Assembly: GCF_947496855.1 (NCBI RefSeq)
Contig: NZ_CANMED010000002.1
Coordinates: forward strand, 310,001 to 374,000
Length of the DNA stretch: 64,000 nucleotides
From: an uncultured Aquimarina sp.
GTDB taxonomy: Bacteria > Bacteroidota > Bacteroidia > Flavobacteriales > Flavobacteriaceae
Reading direction: 5' to 3'
Both the position numbers and the translations under genes were made by a program. The notes under the pieces are model-generated. The model saw only the letters and a list, made by a program, of their open reading frames with translations, was not told where the DNA came from and made no database searches. Numbering within the stretch: position 1 is the stretch's first letter; each line of letters opens with the position of its first letter. Below, in pieces: positions 16,122-25,966 of this stretch.

Positions 16122-17078
16122 ATGAGATATAAACTAACAATACTTCTACTTTTCACTTTTTTAAAGTGTTCTTTTTCTCATTCTCAAAATGGGAAGATTA
16201 TAGCAAAAGAAAGGTTAATTTTAAGCGATTCTACAATTGCCAAAATTCATAAGGCCGATTCAACCATGATTAAGGCTCTTAAAAACATTGAGTTTTTTCG
16301 AATTACCTACCTATCAGATTCTCTTAAGATTAAAGGTTTCATTGCCAAGCCTATTCAAGAAGGTAGTTTCCCTTGTATTATTTCAAATAGAGGAGGAACT
16401 GGCGAATTTGGACAATGGAATGAAACTGGAGTAGGCTTCTTTTTAGGAAAACTAGCTAGCTGGGGATATGTAGTAGTAGCTAGTCAATATCGAGGAAATA
16501 GCGGAAGCGAAGGAAAAGAAGAAGTCGGAGGAAAAGACTTAAATGATGTTTTAAATCTCGTGCCTACTTTGGACGAAATTGATAATGCAGATACTTCAAG
16601 AATAGGTATCGAAGGTGCAAGTAGAGGTGGTATGATGACCTATCTCGCTCTTAAAGAATCTTGTCAATTCAAGGCGGCTGTTGTACTGGCTGGCGCTGCT
16701 AATGCTTTTAAAGCACTTGAAAATCGACCAGAATTCGAAAAACACGTATATGAAAAATTCATTCCAAATTATCGTAAGAATAAGGAGAAAGAACTTACAG
16801 CTCGATCAGCAGTATTTTGGGCAGATAAAATGTGTAAGACTACACCGCTTTTAATAATGCACGGTAGTTCTGATTGGCGTGTTCAAGCTTCAGAATCATT
16901 GGAGTTAGTGAACAAGTTATATGAATATAAACATCCAGTACGTTATATTTTATTTGAAGGAGCTGATCACGGAATACGAGAGTTCCGAAAGGAGTTTTTT
17001 GCGCAAACCAAAAGGTTTTTCGATTTTTATGTAAAAGATCTTAACGACTTACCAAATATGGAATTACACGGAAGATAG
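16122..17078 (+). CDS. Exported alpha/beta hydrolase (S9/dienelactone-hydrolase type)
   Basis: A 318-residue protein with a signal peptide (about 1-22, ending CSFSHSQ). The serine hydrolase fold shows the oxyanion region SNRGGTGEFG, nucleophile elbow EGASRGGMM, acid HGSSDWRV and base His in EGADHGIREF. It is most like the stand-alone C-terminal domain of prolyl oligopeptidases, so the substrate may be a peptide or an ester. It starts 30 bp after folE and probably shares its promoter. A role in metal stress is not evident. Confidence 0.8.
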   Translation: MRYKLTILLLFTFLKCSFSHSQNGKIIAKERLILSDSTIAKIHKADSTMIKALKNIEFFRITYLSDSLKIKGFIAKPIQEGSFPCIISNRGGTGEFGQWNETGVGFFLGKLASWGYVVVASQYRGNSGSEGKEEVGGKDLNDVLNLVPTLDEIDNADTSRIGIEGASRGGMMTYLALKESCQFKAAVVLAGAANAFKALENRPEFEKHVYEKFIPNYRKNKEKELTARSAVFWADKMCKTTPLLIMHGSSDWRVQASESLELVNKLYEYKHPVRYILFEGADHGIREFRKEFFAQTKRFFDFYVKDLNDLPNMELHGR

Positions 17079-17230
17079 TCAACTTGTATTTTAGGAATCA
17101 GTAGAGTTCAGATATTTTCTTTGCTCCGAGAATTTATAATCAATAAGTGGTAGTTTACTAAAGAATTAGGTACTTCAACAACATTCTCAATCCCAATAAT
17201 GAGTTTAAAATAGCTTTCCATTTTCAAAGT

Positions 17231-17274
17231 ATTTTTCTGCTTTGTTTAACATTTGTTAAACAAAGCAGAAAAAT
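17231..17274. repeat. Perfect 44-bp palindrome
   Basis: Two 21-bp arms with a 2-base spacer, core TTTGTTTAACA-TT-TGTTAAACAAA. It lies in the 331-bp spacer between the hydrolase gene and the vWA/TonB-plug gene. The outer ends read T-run first and A-run last, the reverse of a normal terminator, so the 3' end lacks a U-tract. The rest of the spacer shows nothing recognisable. Confidence 0.8.
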
Positions 17275-17409
17275 AGACCTATAACCATCTTTATAACAGA
17301 TTTTTAACAGCAATAAGTAGTGTAAACTGCAGTTTCAGTAGTATTTTTAGTATTAATCCTCAAAACTATATTTACACTAAAAACTGTTCATCTATAATTA
17401 ATCACGCAT

Positions 17410-20376
17410 ATGAAACTGAAAGCTTTATTTTTTTGGATATTTCTTGCAAGTTATCAACTCGCAATAGGTCAATACGAGATTACTATCGATGCATATATCT
17501 TAGATAAAGAAACACAACAAGCTGTGCCTTATGTTAATGTAGGATTTCTGGAAAAAGGTATTGGTACCGTAAGCCAAAGTGATGGTGAGTTTGTGCTACA
17601 GTACGATGAGAATACCATAAACGACGATGATGTTTTGCAAATATCCAGTATTGGTTACAAAAGCATTACCCTTACTGCCAAAAAGCTATATAAACTCTTA
17701 TTAAAAGATGATAAAATTTATATCGAACCCGATGTTTTTACTTTAGAAGAGACTGTTGTCATAGCAAAGGAAAGACAAAAAATGACTATTGGTCCTTACG
17801 ATTACTCCAAAAAATTTATGGGATACTGGAAAGATAAAAAAGCATTAGGAGGAGAAATCGCATCTTCTATGAAAATTAGAAAGAAAAATACAAAGCTTGA
17901 AAAATTAAAATTTTATGTCTTAGAAAATTACAGTGATAGTTTATTAGTAAGAGTCAATATCTATAAAAAATACCAAAATAAACCGGGAACAAACATTCTT
18001 AACAATAACATATATCACACTATAGTTGCCAAAGATGGAGAAGAAATTATAGACTTATCCCCTCATAATATTGTGGTCAATGAAGATATCATTGTAAGTT
18101 TGGAACTTGTAGAAGTTTATGGTGATGATATTGGTTTTGCAATTTGCGGAAGCAATAACAAAAAAGGATTTGTAAAATATATTAGTCAGGATGATTGGGA
18201 AGTCAAATACGGAATCAGTATGGCTTTTAAATTAGATATTTCGTTTCCGGATTCCTCTAATACTATCAAAAAAAGAAAGAAACCAGAAAATATAACATTG
18301 TACTGGGACACCTCGTTATCAAGGAAAAACTTAGATTTAGAAACAGAATTAGATTTTTTAAAGAAATACATAGATAAGCTTAAAGAAGCCCGGATAACTT
18401 TAATACCCTTTTCTAATATTGTAGGAAATGATAAAGTATTTTACATAAAACGAGGAAACAGTAAAGAGCTGCTTTCTGAGATCCGTAAGCTACGATACAA
18501 TGGCGGAAGTAATTTTATTGATCTTTTTAAACAAAAACAAACACCAGATCAATATTTGGTATTTACCGATGGTATTCACACCTACGGAGATCATAAATTT
18601 ATGTATTCCATCCCTGCGTTTTATGTTAATAGTAATCCAAAAGCAAATCATACGATCCTCCAAGATGCAAGTATTTCTAGTGAAGGATATTATATTAACC
18701 TGTCAAAAATAAATACAGAAACTGCTGTCGAAGTTATTATGAATGATATCGAAGATCAATCGGTATACAATATCGATTTCACAAAAAACAGCATTCAAGG
18801 AACCGTATTCACAAAAAACAACATGCCAATACAAGGTTGTAAAGTATCCTTGGTTGGTTCTCTAAATGAGGTAGAGACAAATGCCAATGGTGAATTTTCA
18901 ATTAATGCAGAGTACGATGATGTGCTTGTTTTTAAGGCATTTGGAATGCTTTCAAAACGAGTAAAAATAGATACATCAAAAAAAATATCAGTAACATTAA
19001 AACCCAAGTATAAAACTCTTGATCAAGTATATCTAAAAGCAAAAAATGATTCAAGATCAAAACAAGACATAATCAGAGAAGATAAAAAGAAAAGAATGGT
19101 TGGTTCTAATTTTACTATATATAACGAACAGTTTCCTAAATCTTCATTTTTCTTTGGAGATGTTTTTCGAATTATACCTGGTGTTCAGGTGACAGGGTTT
19201 GGTGATCAAGCAAGTATTAGTGTTATTAGGCTTGTTTCTTGGTATGAAGACTATCCTATTTATGTTGTAGATGGTGCTGTATACAAAAATCCTCCAGTTC
19301 ATCTACTACCATCACAAATAAAAAGTATCACGTTGCTAAGTTCATTTGCTGAAATGACGAAATATGGTACTAGCGGTGGCGTATTTATTATTACAACAGT
19401 TTTTAATATTGACGAATTAGACGAAAAAAAGTCTACTCCATCACTTTTGGTTGAAGGTAATGAATACAAAGAATCACACTTTTTATTAGATCCTAATCTA
19501 AAAAGACCTCCATACTTGAAAGCCATGTGGGAAAGCAATAGTTACTCAAATGCAAAAAACATCTATTTTTCATTGCTAGAAACACATCGATTAGAAGTGC
19601 CTTTTCACATCTACAGTATGTACTATTTTAAAAGATGGGATAAAAATTTTTCGGATGAAATCTTATCAAATCTAGCAGAGTTATCTGAAAGTAATTATAG
19701 CGTATTACGGACCTTGGCCTTTTATCTGGAAGAAAGAAATGAAATAGAAAAGGCTTTATTAATCTATGAAAAAATAGGAGATTTAAAACCACATTATGCT
19801 CAATCTTATCTTGATCTTGCCAGAAGTTATAAAGAAAATAAAAAGTATGAAAAATCGTTTGAACTATATAAAAGAATTTTAGATAATGACGATAAGAATA
19901 TCGATTTCTCTGAAATATTACCTCAAGCAGAAGCGCAATTCAGACATTTTTTAAATAATCATAGATCCGAAATATCATATACTGATCTACCAAAAGATTT
20001 ACTAATTGCAAAAGGTTCTCATGTACGTATAGTTTTTGAATGGAATAAACCTTTTACAGAATTTGAATTACAGTTCGTTGATCCTCAAAAAAAGTTTTAT
20101 AAATGGTCTCATACGTTTGAGGGAAATCAAGAATTACTTTCAAACAGAATAAAAAGTGGTGTCGTATCAGAAGAGTTCATTATAGATAAACCTTTTATAG
20201 AAGGGGAATGGATTATTAATATTCAATCTTTTGAAAAAGAGTCGAGCCCTACTCCTTCGTTAATGAAATATACAATTTACAGAAACTATGGCCTCTCTAA
20301 TCAAACGAAAAGTGTAAAAGTCGTTAAACTATATAACCAAGAACAAAAAGTAACGCTGGATAAGTTTGTTTTATAA
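17410..20376 (+). CDS. Exported multidomain protein: carboxypeptidase-like, vWA-like, TonB-plug-like and TPR domains
   Basis: A 988-residue protein with a signal peptide (ending QLAIGQ). By position it holds: a carboxypeptidase-regulatory-like domain (about 23-120, VPYVNVGFLEKGIGT); a beta-rich block to about 280; a von Willebrand A-like domain (about 295-400) with DTSLS as MIDAS-type motif, NGGSNF and VFTDG; a second carboxypeptidase-like domain (about 460-535, IQGTVFTKNNMPIQGCKV); a TonB plug-like domain (about 575-665, RIIPGVQV, YVVDGAVY, TKYGTSGGVFIITT); TPR-type repeats (about 770-850); and a beta end. There is no transmembrane barrel after the plug, so it is not a transporter. Bacteroidota have related barrel-less plug proteins, of unknown role. 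It is monocistronic here. Confidence 0.75.
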   Translation: MKLKALFFWIFLASYQLAIGQYEITIDAYILDKETQQAVPYVNVGFLEKGIGTVSQSDGEFVLQYDENTINDDDVLQISSIGYKSITLTAKKLYKLLLKDDKIYIEPDVFTLEETVVIAKERQKMTIGPYDYSKKFMGYWKDKKALGGEIASSMKIRKKNTKLEKLKFYVLENYSDSLLVRVNIYKKYQNKPGTNILNNNIYHTIVAKDGEEIIDLSPHNIVVNEDIIVSLELVEVYGDDIGFAICGSNNKKGFVKYISQDDWEVKYGISMAFKLDISFPDSSNTIKKRKKPENITLYWDTSLSRKNLDLETELDFLKKYIDKLKEARITLIPFSNIVGNDKVFYIKRGNSKELLSEIRKLRYNGGSNFIDLFKQKQTPDQYLVFTDGIHTYGDHKFMYSIPAFYVNSNPKANHTILQDASISSEGYYINLSKINTETAVEVIMNDIEDQSVYNIDFTKNSIQGTVFTKNNMPIQGCKVSLVGSLNEVETNANGEFSINAEYDDVLVFKAFGMLSKRVKIDTSKKISVTLKPKYKTLDQVYLKAKNDSRSKQDIIREDKKKRMVGSNFTIYNEQFPKSSFFFGDVFRIIPGVQVTGFGDQASISVIRLVSWYEDYPIYVVDGAVYKNPPVHLLPSQIKSITLLSSFAEMTKYGTSGGVFIITTVFNIDELDEKKSTPSLLVEGNEYKESHFLLDPNLKRPPYLKAMWESNSYSNAKNIYFSLLETHRLEVPFHIYSMYYFKRWDKNFSDEILSNLAELSESNYSVLRTLAFYLEERNEIEKALLIYEKIGDLKPHYAQSYLDLARSYKENKKYEKSFELYKRILDNDDKNIDFSEILPQAEAQFRHFLNNHRSEISYTDLPKDLLIAKGSHVRIVFEWNKPFTEFELQFVDPQKKFYKWSHTFEGNQELLSNRIKSGVVSEEFIIDKPFIEGEWIINIQSFEKESSPTPSLMKYTIYRNYGLSNQTKSVKVVKLYNQEQKVTLDKFVL

Positions 20377-20428
20377 ACCAACATGAAAAAAATAATTTTA
20401 GTGTTTTTCAGGTTTAGCGTATAAAAGC

Positions 20429-20767
20429 TTCTACCAGAATGCTGAAGGTCTAGTATTTTGAGTTACACAAACAATTTGGAAAAAAATATAGTGAAATAAA
20501 ATCCCAAAACAGGTATCGTATTAGAGAGAATTTGGGTTTTTGGAATAAAACCGGAGTATATATGGCAATAGCATTTTGAAATTACCTACTATTAAAGAAG
20601 TTGATAGACAATTATCACCGTTTCAGATGGTAGAGAATATTTTAAATGATTTCCGGATAACACATGGTACATTCCTAGATGTCATAAAGTCATCATCAGA
20701 AAATGGAGATTCGGCTACAGAAGAAATGGCAACAATATTTATTAAAGGTTTGGAAAAGAGGCTTTAG
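20429..20767 (+). pseudogene. Dps/ferritin-like gene remnant with frameshifts
   Basis: Joined over three frames, the sequence reads as a Dps protein. FYQNAEGLVF stands for the FHWNVEGPLF segment. Then comes ELHKQFGKKYSEIKSQ, followed by RIRENLGFWNKTGVYMAIAF for the AERIRxLG region. The last piece is LPTIKEVDRQLSPFQMVENI, then SSENGDSATEEMATIF for the usual GDEGTADF region. The frame changes near 20459 and again near 20575-20580. The N-terminal third and the usual W-ending tail are missing. The iron-site residues are also eroded. No start codon or other intact ORF covers it. The remaining parts of the spacer 20377-20956 show nothing else. Confidence 0.75.
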
Positions 20768-20956
20768 ATTTTCACAGCTCGGTCAGAATCTTTAAATAAG
20801 TAATTAAAAATTATAGAGTCAAATAAATTAACTTTTCTAAGTAATAATAGAGTGAACTCATTTTTTCGTCTACATCTATGTTAGTAACAAAAACAAGGAT
20901 GTAGGGAAAATTTAGTATATTACTAAACCTATTTATATTAAATTAACCCAAATCTT

Positions 20957-21973
20957 ATGAAAAGAATTGCATTTGTCTTACTTTTTTTGTCTTTATCCCC
21001 TATATTTTCTCAACAAAATATCGATAACTTATTAGCTGCTGGTATTAATGATGCACAGCGCTTTACTTCCGATTATTTAAACCCTGCTACTGATGGTTTA
21101 ATGTACAGTATGAATCATGGATGGTTTAATAGTGCGAAAGCAAAAAAACGTTTTGGTTTTGAAATTTCACTAGTGGTTAATGCTGCATTTGTGGGAAATG
21201 ATAATAAATCATTTGTACTAGATCCTACAAATTATGAAAATTTAGATTTTCGGGATAATCCAGGCGTCGCTAGACCTGTTGCAACAGCCTTTGGTGATAT
21301 TGAGAACGTTATTGTAGTTGTAGAAGGAGAAAGCACTGTTCCCGGGTTTCCACCGCAAGATGCAGAATTCGAATTACCTACTGGCTTAGGAGAGTCTAAT
21401 ATAAATTTTGTCCCCACAGCGTTTTTGCAAGCAAGTTTAGGATTGATAAAAGGTACCGAAATTAAAGCTAGATTTTTCCCTAAGGTAAAAACAAATGATG
21501 CTGAAGTTGGTTTCTATGGATTTGGATTACAACATGAAATAACGTCCTGGCTTCCTGCAGATAAATTATTTCCCGTTGCTATTTCAGGACTTATTGCCTA
21601 TACACATCTGGACGGAAGCTATGATTTTACGAATACAAATATTGTTCAAGGAGAGGATCAACGTTTCGAGAATGATACCAATACTTGGCTGTTTCAAGTG
21701 ATAGGATCAACTAAATTACCAGTGTTCAATGTATATGGTGGAATAGGTTATCTTTCGGGTAAGTCTTCAACAGATCTCAAAGGTACTTATCGAGTACAAT
21801 CAGGATTCGTGAGTTCAGAAACAATTGTCGATCCTTTTTCTATAGAAAGTGAAGTTTCTGGAGTAAGAGGAACACTGGGAGCCAAGGTTGCTTTATCGTT
21901 TTTTAGAGTAAATATTGATTATACCTTTGCTGAATATAGTGGCCTATCATTTGGATTGAATTTTGGATTTTAA
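20957..21973 (+). CDS. DUF6588-like outer-membrane beta-barrel protein
   Basis: A 338-residue exported protein (signal MKRIAFVLLFLSLSPIFSQ). It opens with NIDNLLAAGINDAQRFTSDY and the pattern LMYSMNHGWFNSAKAKKRFG, then FEISLVVNAAFV, typical of DUF6588. The remainder alternates hydrophobic beta strands and ends GLSFGLNFGF with a terminal Phe, the mark of an outer-membrane barrel inserted by BAM. Its role is unknown. It has no partner genes nearby and no T9SS domain. Confidence 0.7.
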   Translation: MKRIAFVLLFLSLSPIFSQQNIDNLLAAGINDAQRFTSDYLNPATDGLMYSMNHGWFNSAKAKKRFGFEISLVVNAAFVGNDNKSFVLDPTNYENLDFRDNPGVARPVATAFGDIENVIVVVEGESTVPGFPPQDAEFELPTGLGESNINFVPTAFLQASLGLIKGTEIKARFFPKVKTNDAEVGFYGFGLQHEITSWLPADKLFPVAISGLIAYTHLDGSYDFTNTNIVQGEDQRFENDTNTWLFQVIGSTKLPVFNVYGGIGYLSGKSSTDLKGTYRVQSGFVSSETIVDPFSIESEVSGVRGTLGAKVALSFFRVNIDYTFAEYSGLSFGLNFGF

Positions 21974-22472
21974 TATAAAAACTTAGATTTCAGAGAAGCA
22001 TTGGAAACAAAACTAAGAAATGGTTATTAGTTTTTTTAACCCTATTTTACTCATTTTCAGACACAATACAACACTACCTTCGCTGGATATTCAATACAAG
22101 GTTAACCTTTAATCAAACCGAGGAAAACAAAAAATTTCATAATCAATTATCAAATTAAAAAAAACAGGAAAAAGTAATTTTTAATAGCTGATATATTTTA
22201 TGCTTGCTTACAGCACATACATTTAAAGAATCTAATTTTGGTATTAAAGGTAAATACAACCTAGTTGCTGTCAATTTTGACGTCGAATGAGAAACGAGAC
22301 AAAGACACGATTTTCATTTAGGAATGTATGATGAATCTTTTATTAGTTACGTTTTTACGTTTTAGTTAATGCTACTATACTCACAGCAGGGATACGAAAT
22401 GAGTAATTTAATTATTTAAAATAAAATGATAAAATTAAAATTTGAGTTCATAACTTGATTATATTCTTTCTG
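21974..22472. other. Non-coding spacer with a possible gene scrap
   Basis: No ORF of useful size. A short open stretch near 22210-22290 on the plus strand reads TAHTFKESNFGIKGKYNLV and continues to a stop. It looks like a beta-strand piece of a lost gene, but it is too short to name. The rest is AT-rich with nothing recognisable. Confidence 0.35.
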
Positions 22473-24806
22473 CTAATTAGTAAACCTAATCTTTTTTAAT
22501 AGTAAATCCCTTTTAACAGGTTTAGTCATATAATCATTCATTCCTATATCTAAAACATGTTGCCTAGTCTCTTCCATAGCATCTGCAGTCACTGCTATTA
22601 TTGGGATATTACTAATCGCATTACCTAATGTACCACTTCTAATTAATTCCGTAGCTTCATAACCATCCATAATAGGCATTTGTAAATCCATTAATACCAA
22701 ATCATATGTTTCTATTTGTAATATATCTATAGCTTCTTTTCCATTTTCTACAACCGAAAAACTAACACTGGTAAAACTTTCTAAATGTTTGCTCATTACC
22801 ATTTGGTTCAGCTTATTATCCTCTACTACAAGAATATGTAGTGGTTTGCCCAAAATATTCCTATTTAATTTTAAATCGACTTCCGCATCACGAATTTCTT
22901 TTAACGGGATTTCAATAAAAACATCGGTCCCTTTATTTAATTTACTTTCAATCTTTATATTTCCTCCAAATAAATTGATTAAATGTTTAGCAATTGTAAG
23001 CCCCAAACCTATTCCTCCAAACTGACGCTTATGATTTAATCGCATTTGATTGAAGCTATTAAAAAGAATATCTTTGTTTTTTTCGTGTATACCAATACCT
23101 GTATCTGAAACCTGAAAAGAAAATAGAGAAATATCATTTGCTTGAGATGAACATGTTATTTTTAGAATAATAGTTCCCGTATTTGTGAATTTAATAGCAT
23201 TACTTAGTACGTTATTTATAATTTGTAATAATCTATCTTCATCGCCTGTAACTCTTGTTGGTATTTCGGATTTTATTTCCAAACGATAATCTAATCCTTT
23301 TTTTAAAGCTTCTAATTCCCAGTTTTTGCTTATTTGATTTAAAATAATTGAGGGGTTGAAAACTTCATTTTTAAGCCGAATTTCACTCTTTTCAATTTTT
23401 TCAAAATCTAAAATATCATTTACATTACTCAATAAACTAATGCTAGCATTTCTAATAGTTTGATATTTTTCCTGTTCTTCGATCGTATTTGTTTTATTAG
23501 CTAATTCTGTCTCCACAACACCCATTATTGCATTAATAGGGGTCCTTAATTCATGACTCATATTGGACATAAAAAATGTCTTAAGCTCACTCACTTCTTC
23601 AGATTTTTTTAGCGCTAACTTTTGTGATGCTTCCTTTTGCTCTCTCAATATTCTTAAAAGATTAGTCATGGATAATGATAAAAAAACTACCTCAAAACCA
23701 CTGCCAAACTTAGAACTGTTTAAGGTGTAGAAATTTGTAGGTAATAATCCTAAATTGTTCAGTACAAAACCCAAAAGCCCAATTACTAAAAAGAAAATTC
23801 CAATAGAAAAATACGTATCCACCGATATTTTCTTGAAACTTATTGTAAATACTGTAGTAATTATGAGTATCAAACTTAAGAGGCCATTAAAATTACTGAT
23901 TGGATAAACTAATTCTAATGTCTTTGAGCTTATAAATAACATAACAAAAAGAACCGCAAGTACACCATAAATAATTTTATATAGTCTCAAATAACCTGGT
24001 AGATATAATCTTACATTTAAAAAATATTCGCAATACTTTAGTAAGAAATAATTTGAAAGTAAAGCAGAGATTAAAACCATTCTACTATTTAAATAGCCTC
24101 CATTTGGTAAAAAATATTGATGAACAAAACCATCCAATGCAGCTTGCATTAAAGCAATAGAGAATACATATATTCCATAATACAAAAATGCTTTGTTCTT
24201 TAAACTAGTAAAGAAGAATAAATAAATAAAACCTGCCAAAATCAACACACCGTAAAAAAGTCCTAAAAATAATTGTTGTTTGTAATTATTATTTATGAAT
24301 GCTGATTCATTATATAAGTTAAGAGGAAGGTTTATTGTTTCACCATCACTTGTAATCTTAATATAAAATTCTTTTTCACTCTGAGGTTTTATTAAAATTT
24401 TAAAAATAATTTGCCTATGCTTTATAGGTTTATCATTATAAGAAATTTGATCTCCATTTTTTTGTTCCTTTATCAAATGCCCTATTTCGTATAAGTTGAC
24501 TATATCTGTTACAGGTCTTGCTGTTTCTAAATAGTAATTTTTAACAACGTTGGAGCTATTCTTTAGCTTGAAACGTAACCAATAAGTGTCTGATGTAAAA
24601 CCAAAGTCATGATTTTCTGATTGTAAACTTTCATAATTTAAAAGATTGTCCTTAATAATATCGTCTATGGAATATTTGGATTTACCTACATTCGTAAATT
24701 CTGCATATTCAAATAATTTACCTGTGGATTTTTCGGGATCAAAAACTGGTTTCTGAGCATATGAAAATAAAGTTAATAAGTAGGTTATTAGTAATAACAA
24801 CTTCAT
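22473..24806 (-). CDS. Hybrid sensor histidine kinase with 7TMR-DISM sensor
   Basis: The preferred start is ATG at 24806 (MKLLLLITYLLTLFSYAQ, a signal peptide), giving 777 residues; the ORF opens 14 codons earlier. Next is an exported 7TMR-DISM-type sensing domain (about 25-165), seven transmembrane helices (about 170-385) and a coiled linker. The kinase follows, with H-box MSHELRTPINAIMG (about 415), N-box NNVLSNAIKFTN, and G-boxes VSDTGIGI and GGIGLGLTIAKHL. The C-terminal receiver (about 650-775) has EDN, phospho-acceptor Asp in LVLMDLQMPIMDGY, and the Lys in MTKPV. Such sensors often read carbohydrates or their breakdown products. The carrageenase-like genes start 345 bp away on the other strand, so a link is possible but unproven. 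No output regulator is adjacent. Confidence 0.9.
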   Translation of the reverse strand: MKLLLLITYLLTLFSYAQKPVFDPEKSTGKLFEYAEFTNVGKSKYSIDDIIKDNLLNYESLQSENHDFGFTSDTYWLRFKLKNSSNVVKNYYLETARPVTDIVNLYEIGHLIKEQKNGDQISYNDKPIKHRQIIFKILIKPQSEKEFYIKITSDGETINLPLNLYNESAFINNNYKQQLFLGLFYGVLILAGFIYLFFFTSLKNKAFLYYGIYVFSIALMQAALDGFVHQYFLPNGGYLNSRMVLISALLSNYFLLKYCEYFLNVRLYLPGYLRLYKIIYGVLAVLFVMLFISSKTLELVYPISNFNGLLSLILIITTVFTISFKKISVDTYFSIGIFFLVIGLLGFVLNNLGLLPTNFYTLNSSKFGSGFEVVFLSLSMTNLLRILREQKEASQKLALKKSEEVSELKTFFMSNMSHELRTPINAIMGVVETELANKTNTIEEQEKYQTIRNASISLLSNVNDILDFEKIEKSEIRLKNEVFNPSIILNQISKNWELEALKKGLDYRLEIKSEIPTRVTGDEDRLLQIINNVLSNAIKFTNTGTIILKITCSSQANDISLFSFQVSDTGIGIHEKNKDILFNSFNQMRLNHKRQFGGIGLGLTIAKHLINLFGGNIKIESKLNKGTDVFIEIPLKEIRDAEVDLKLNRNILGKPLHILVVEDNKLNQMVMSKHLESFTSVSFSVVENGKEAIDILQIETYDLVLMDLQMPIMDGYEATELIRSGTLGNAISNIPIIAVTADAMEETRQHVLDIGMNDYMTKPVKRDLLLKKIRFTN

Positions 24807-25150
24807 ATTCGGGGAATTAATCAATTTTAAATTTACAAAAAATAACATCTACAAAGCTTATATATCAAATGTTTTAAATTAAATAATGGAGTTCGGTAGG
24901 TAGTTACTCATTATTTATGCTAAAACACAAAACTATAGTAGAATAAAGAGTTAGATGTAAGAAACATAAAAAAACTATTTCTGTAACAAATTATGAATCA
25001 TTAGCCATTCACTACTTTTAGAATTTTTCTGTGGAATTGGCACTCATACCTTTTTAAATGAAAATGGTAAAAAAAAGTATTAAGAAGGTAATTTAGTTCT
25101 GTCCATATTCTGAGTTAATTATTAATTTCGAATTAGCACAAACTAAAACC
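24807..25150. other. Divergent intergenic region, no recognisable element
   Basis: It lies between the hybrid kinase and the GH16 gene, which are divergent, so it must hold both promoters. I found no convincing TAnnTTTG element or palindrome in it. Confidence 0.4.
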
Positions 25151-25966
25151 TTGAATATGAAAAGATTAATTATACTTTTTTTTATTATAGTTAATTGCAC
25201 CATGACTCTCTATTCACAAAAGAAAACTCCTCAACCCTTAGGAATTAACGGAAATTGGACAATACAACAGGATTTCTCTGATGAATTTGATAGAAATATC
25301 AATAAAAATAAATGGTCTACAAATATAGATAATTGGCCTGCTTGGTCTTCTGATTCTCGAAAAGTTTTGATAAAAAACAAAAGATTACAGATGTCTATCG
25401 ATTGGGATAAACATAAAAGAAATGGTAAACAGCTGTATTTTAAATCTGGAATTCTTACTAGTAAAAAGAAAATAAAGTATGGATATTTTGAAGTGAAAAT
25501 GAAAGGTGCTCCCAGATTTCCAGGTGCATCTCCTGCTTTTTGGTTGTATTCAAGAGTTAGAAATAGTGGACAGAACGTTAAGTATGTAGAGATAGATTGT
25601 CCGGAGCTTCAATCGAAACAAAGAGATAATGATATAATCTCATGGAATGTAGTGCATATTAATAAGAATAATGTACGAATGCCAATAAGACAAGAAACTG
25701 GTAATGGTTTAGGTCCTAGTAAAAAATTTCACGTCTACGGATACCTTTGGACTGCAGAAAAGATAGAATTTTACATTGACGGTAAAAAAATAGGAAGGAC
25801 CGTTCAAAATAAGTTCCATAAATACGCGATGAATCTAATCGTTTCTCTTGGCCTTAGAGAACCTTATTATTTTTATGATAAAAATGGAGTGAGACAACCA
25901 GTGCCGACACCAGATACACCAAGTAAATTTCCAATGACAAGTGAAGTTGAATATGTAAGAGTTTGA
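25151..25966 (+). CDS. Family GH16 glycoside hydrolase, truncated before its T9SS domain
   Basis: A 271-residue secreted enzyme (signal ending TLYSQ; the start may also be Met3). The GH16 jelly-roll covers residues 35-271: FSDEFDRNINKNKWS, GYFEVKMKGAPRFPG, SPAFWLYSR and the active site VEIDCPEL with nucleophile Glu147, Asp149 and acid/base Glu152 (the ExDxxE form found in carrageenase and agarase groups). It should cut a red-algal galactan. The pairing with a GH82-like gene suggests kappa-carrageenan or a hybrid carrageenan. The frame ends at TGA 25964-25966, but the same frame continues for 94 codons encoding a T9SS sorting domain, so the gene seems recently cut by a nonsense change. Confidence 0.85.
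   Translation: MNMKRLIILFFIIVNCTMTLYSQKKTPQPLGINGNWTIQQDFSDEFDRNINKNKWSTNIDNWPAWSSDSRKVLIKNKRLQMSIDWDKHKRNGKQLYFKSGILTSKKKIKYGYFEVKMKGAPRFPGASPAFWLYSRVRNSGQNVKYVEIDCPELQSKQRDNDIISWNVVHINKNNVRMPIRQETGNGLGPSKKFHVYGYLWTAEKIEFYIDGKKIGRTVQNKFHKYAMNLIVSLGLREPYYFYDKNGVRQPVPTPDTPSKFPMTSEVEYVRV

Noticed and set aside
17231-17274. Intrinsic terminator
   Set aside because: The palindrome has A-runs, not T-runs, at its 3' end on both strands, and it lies nearer to the downstream gene than to the end of the upstream gene.
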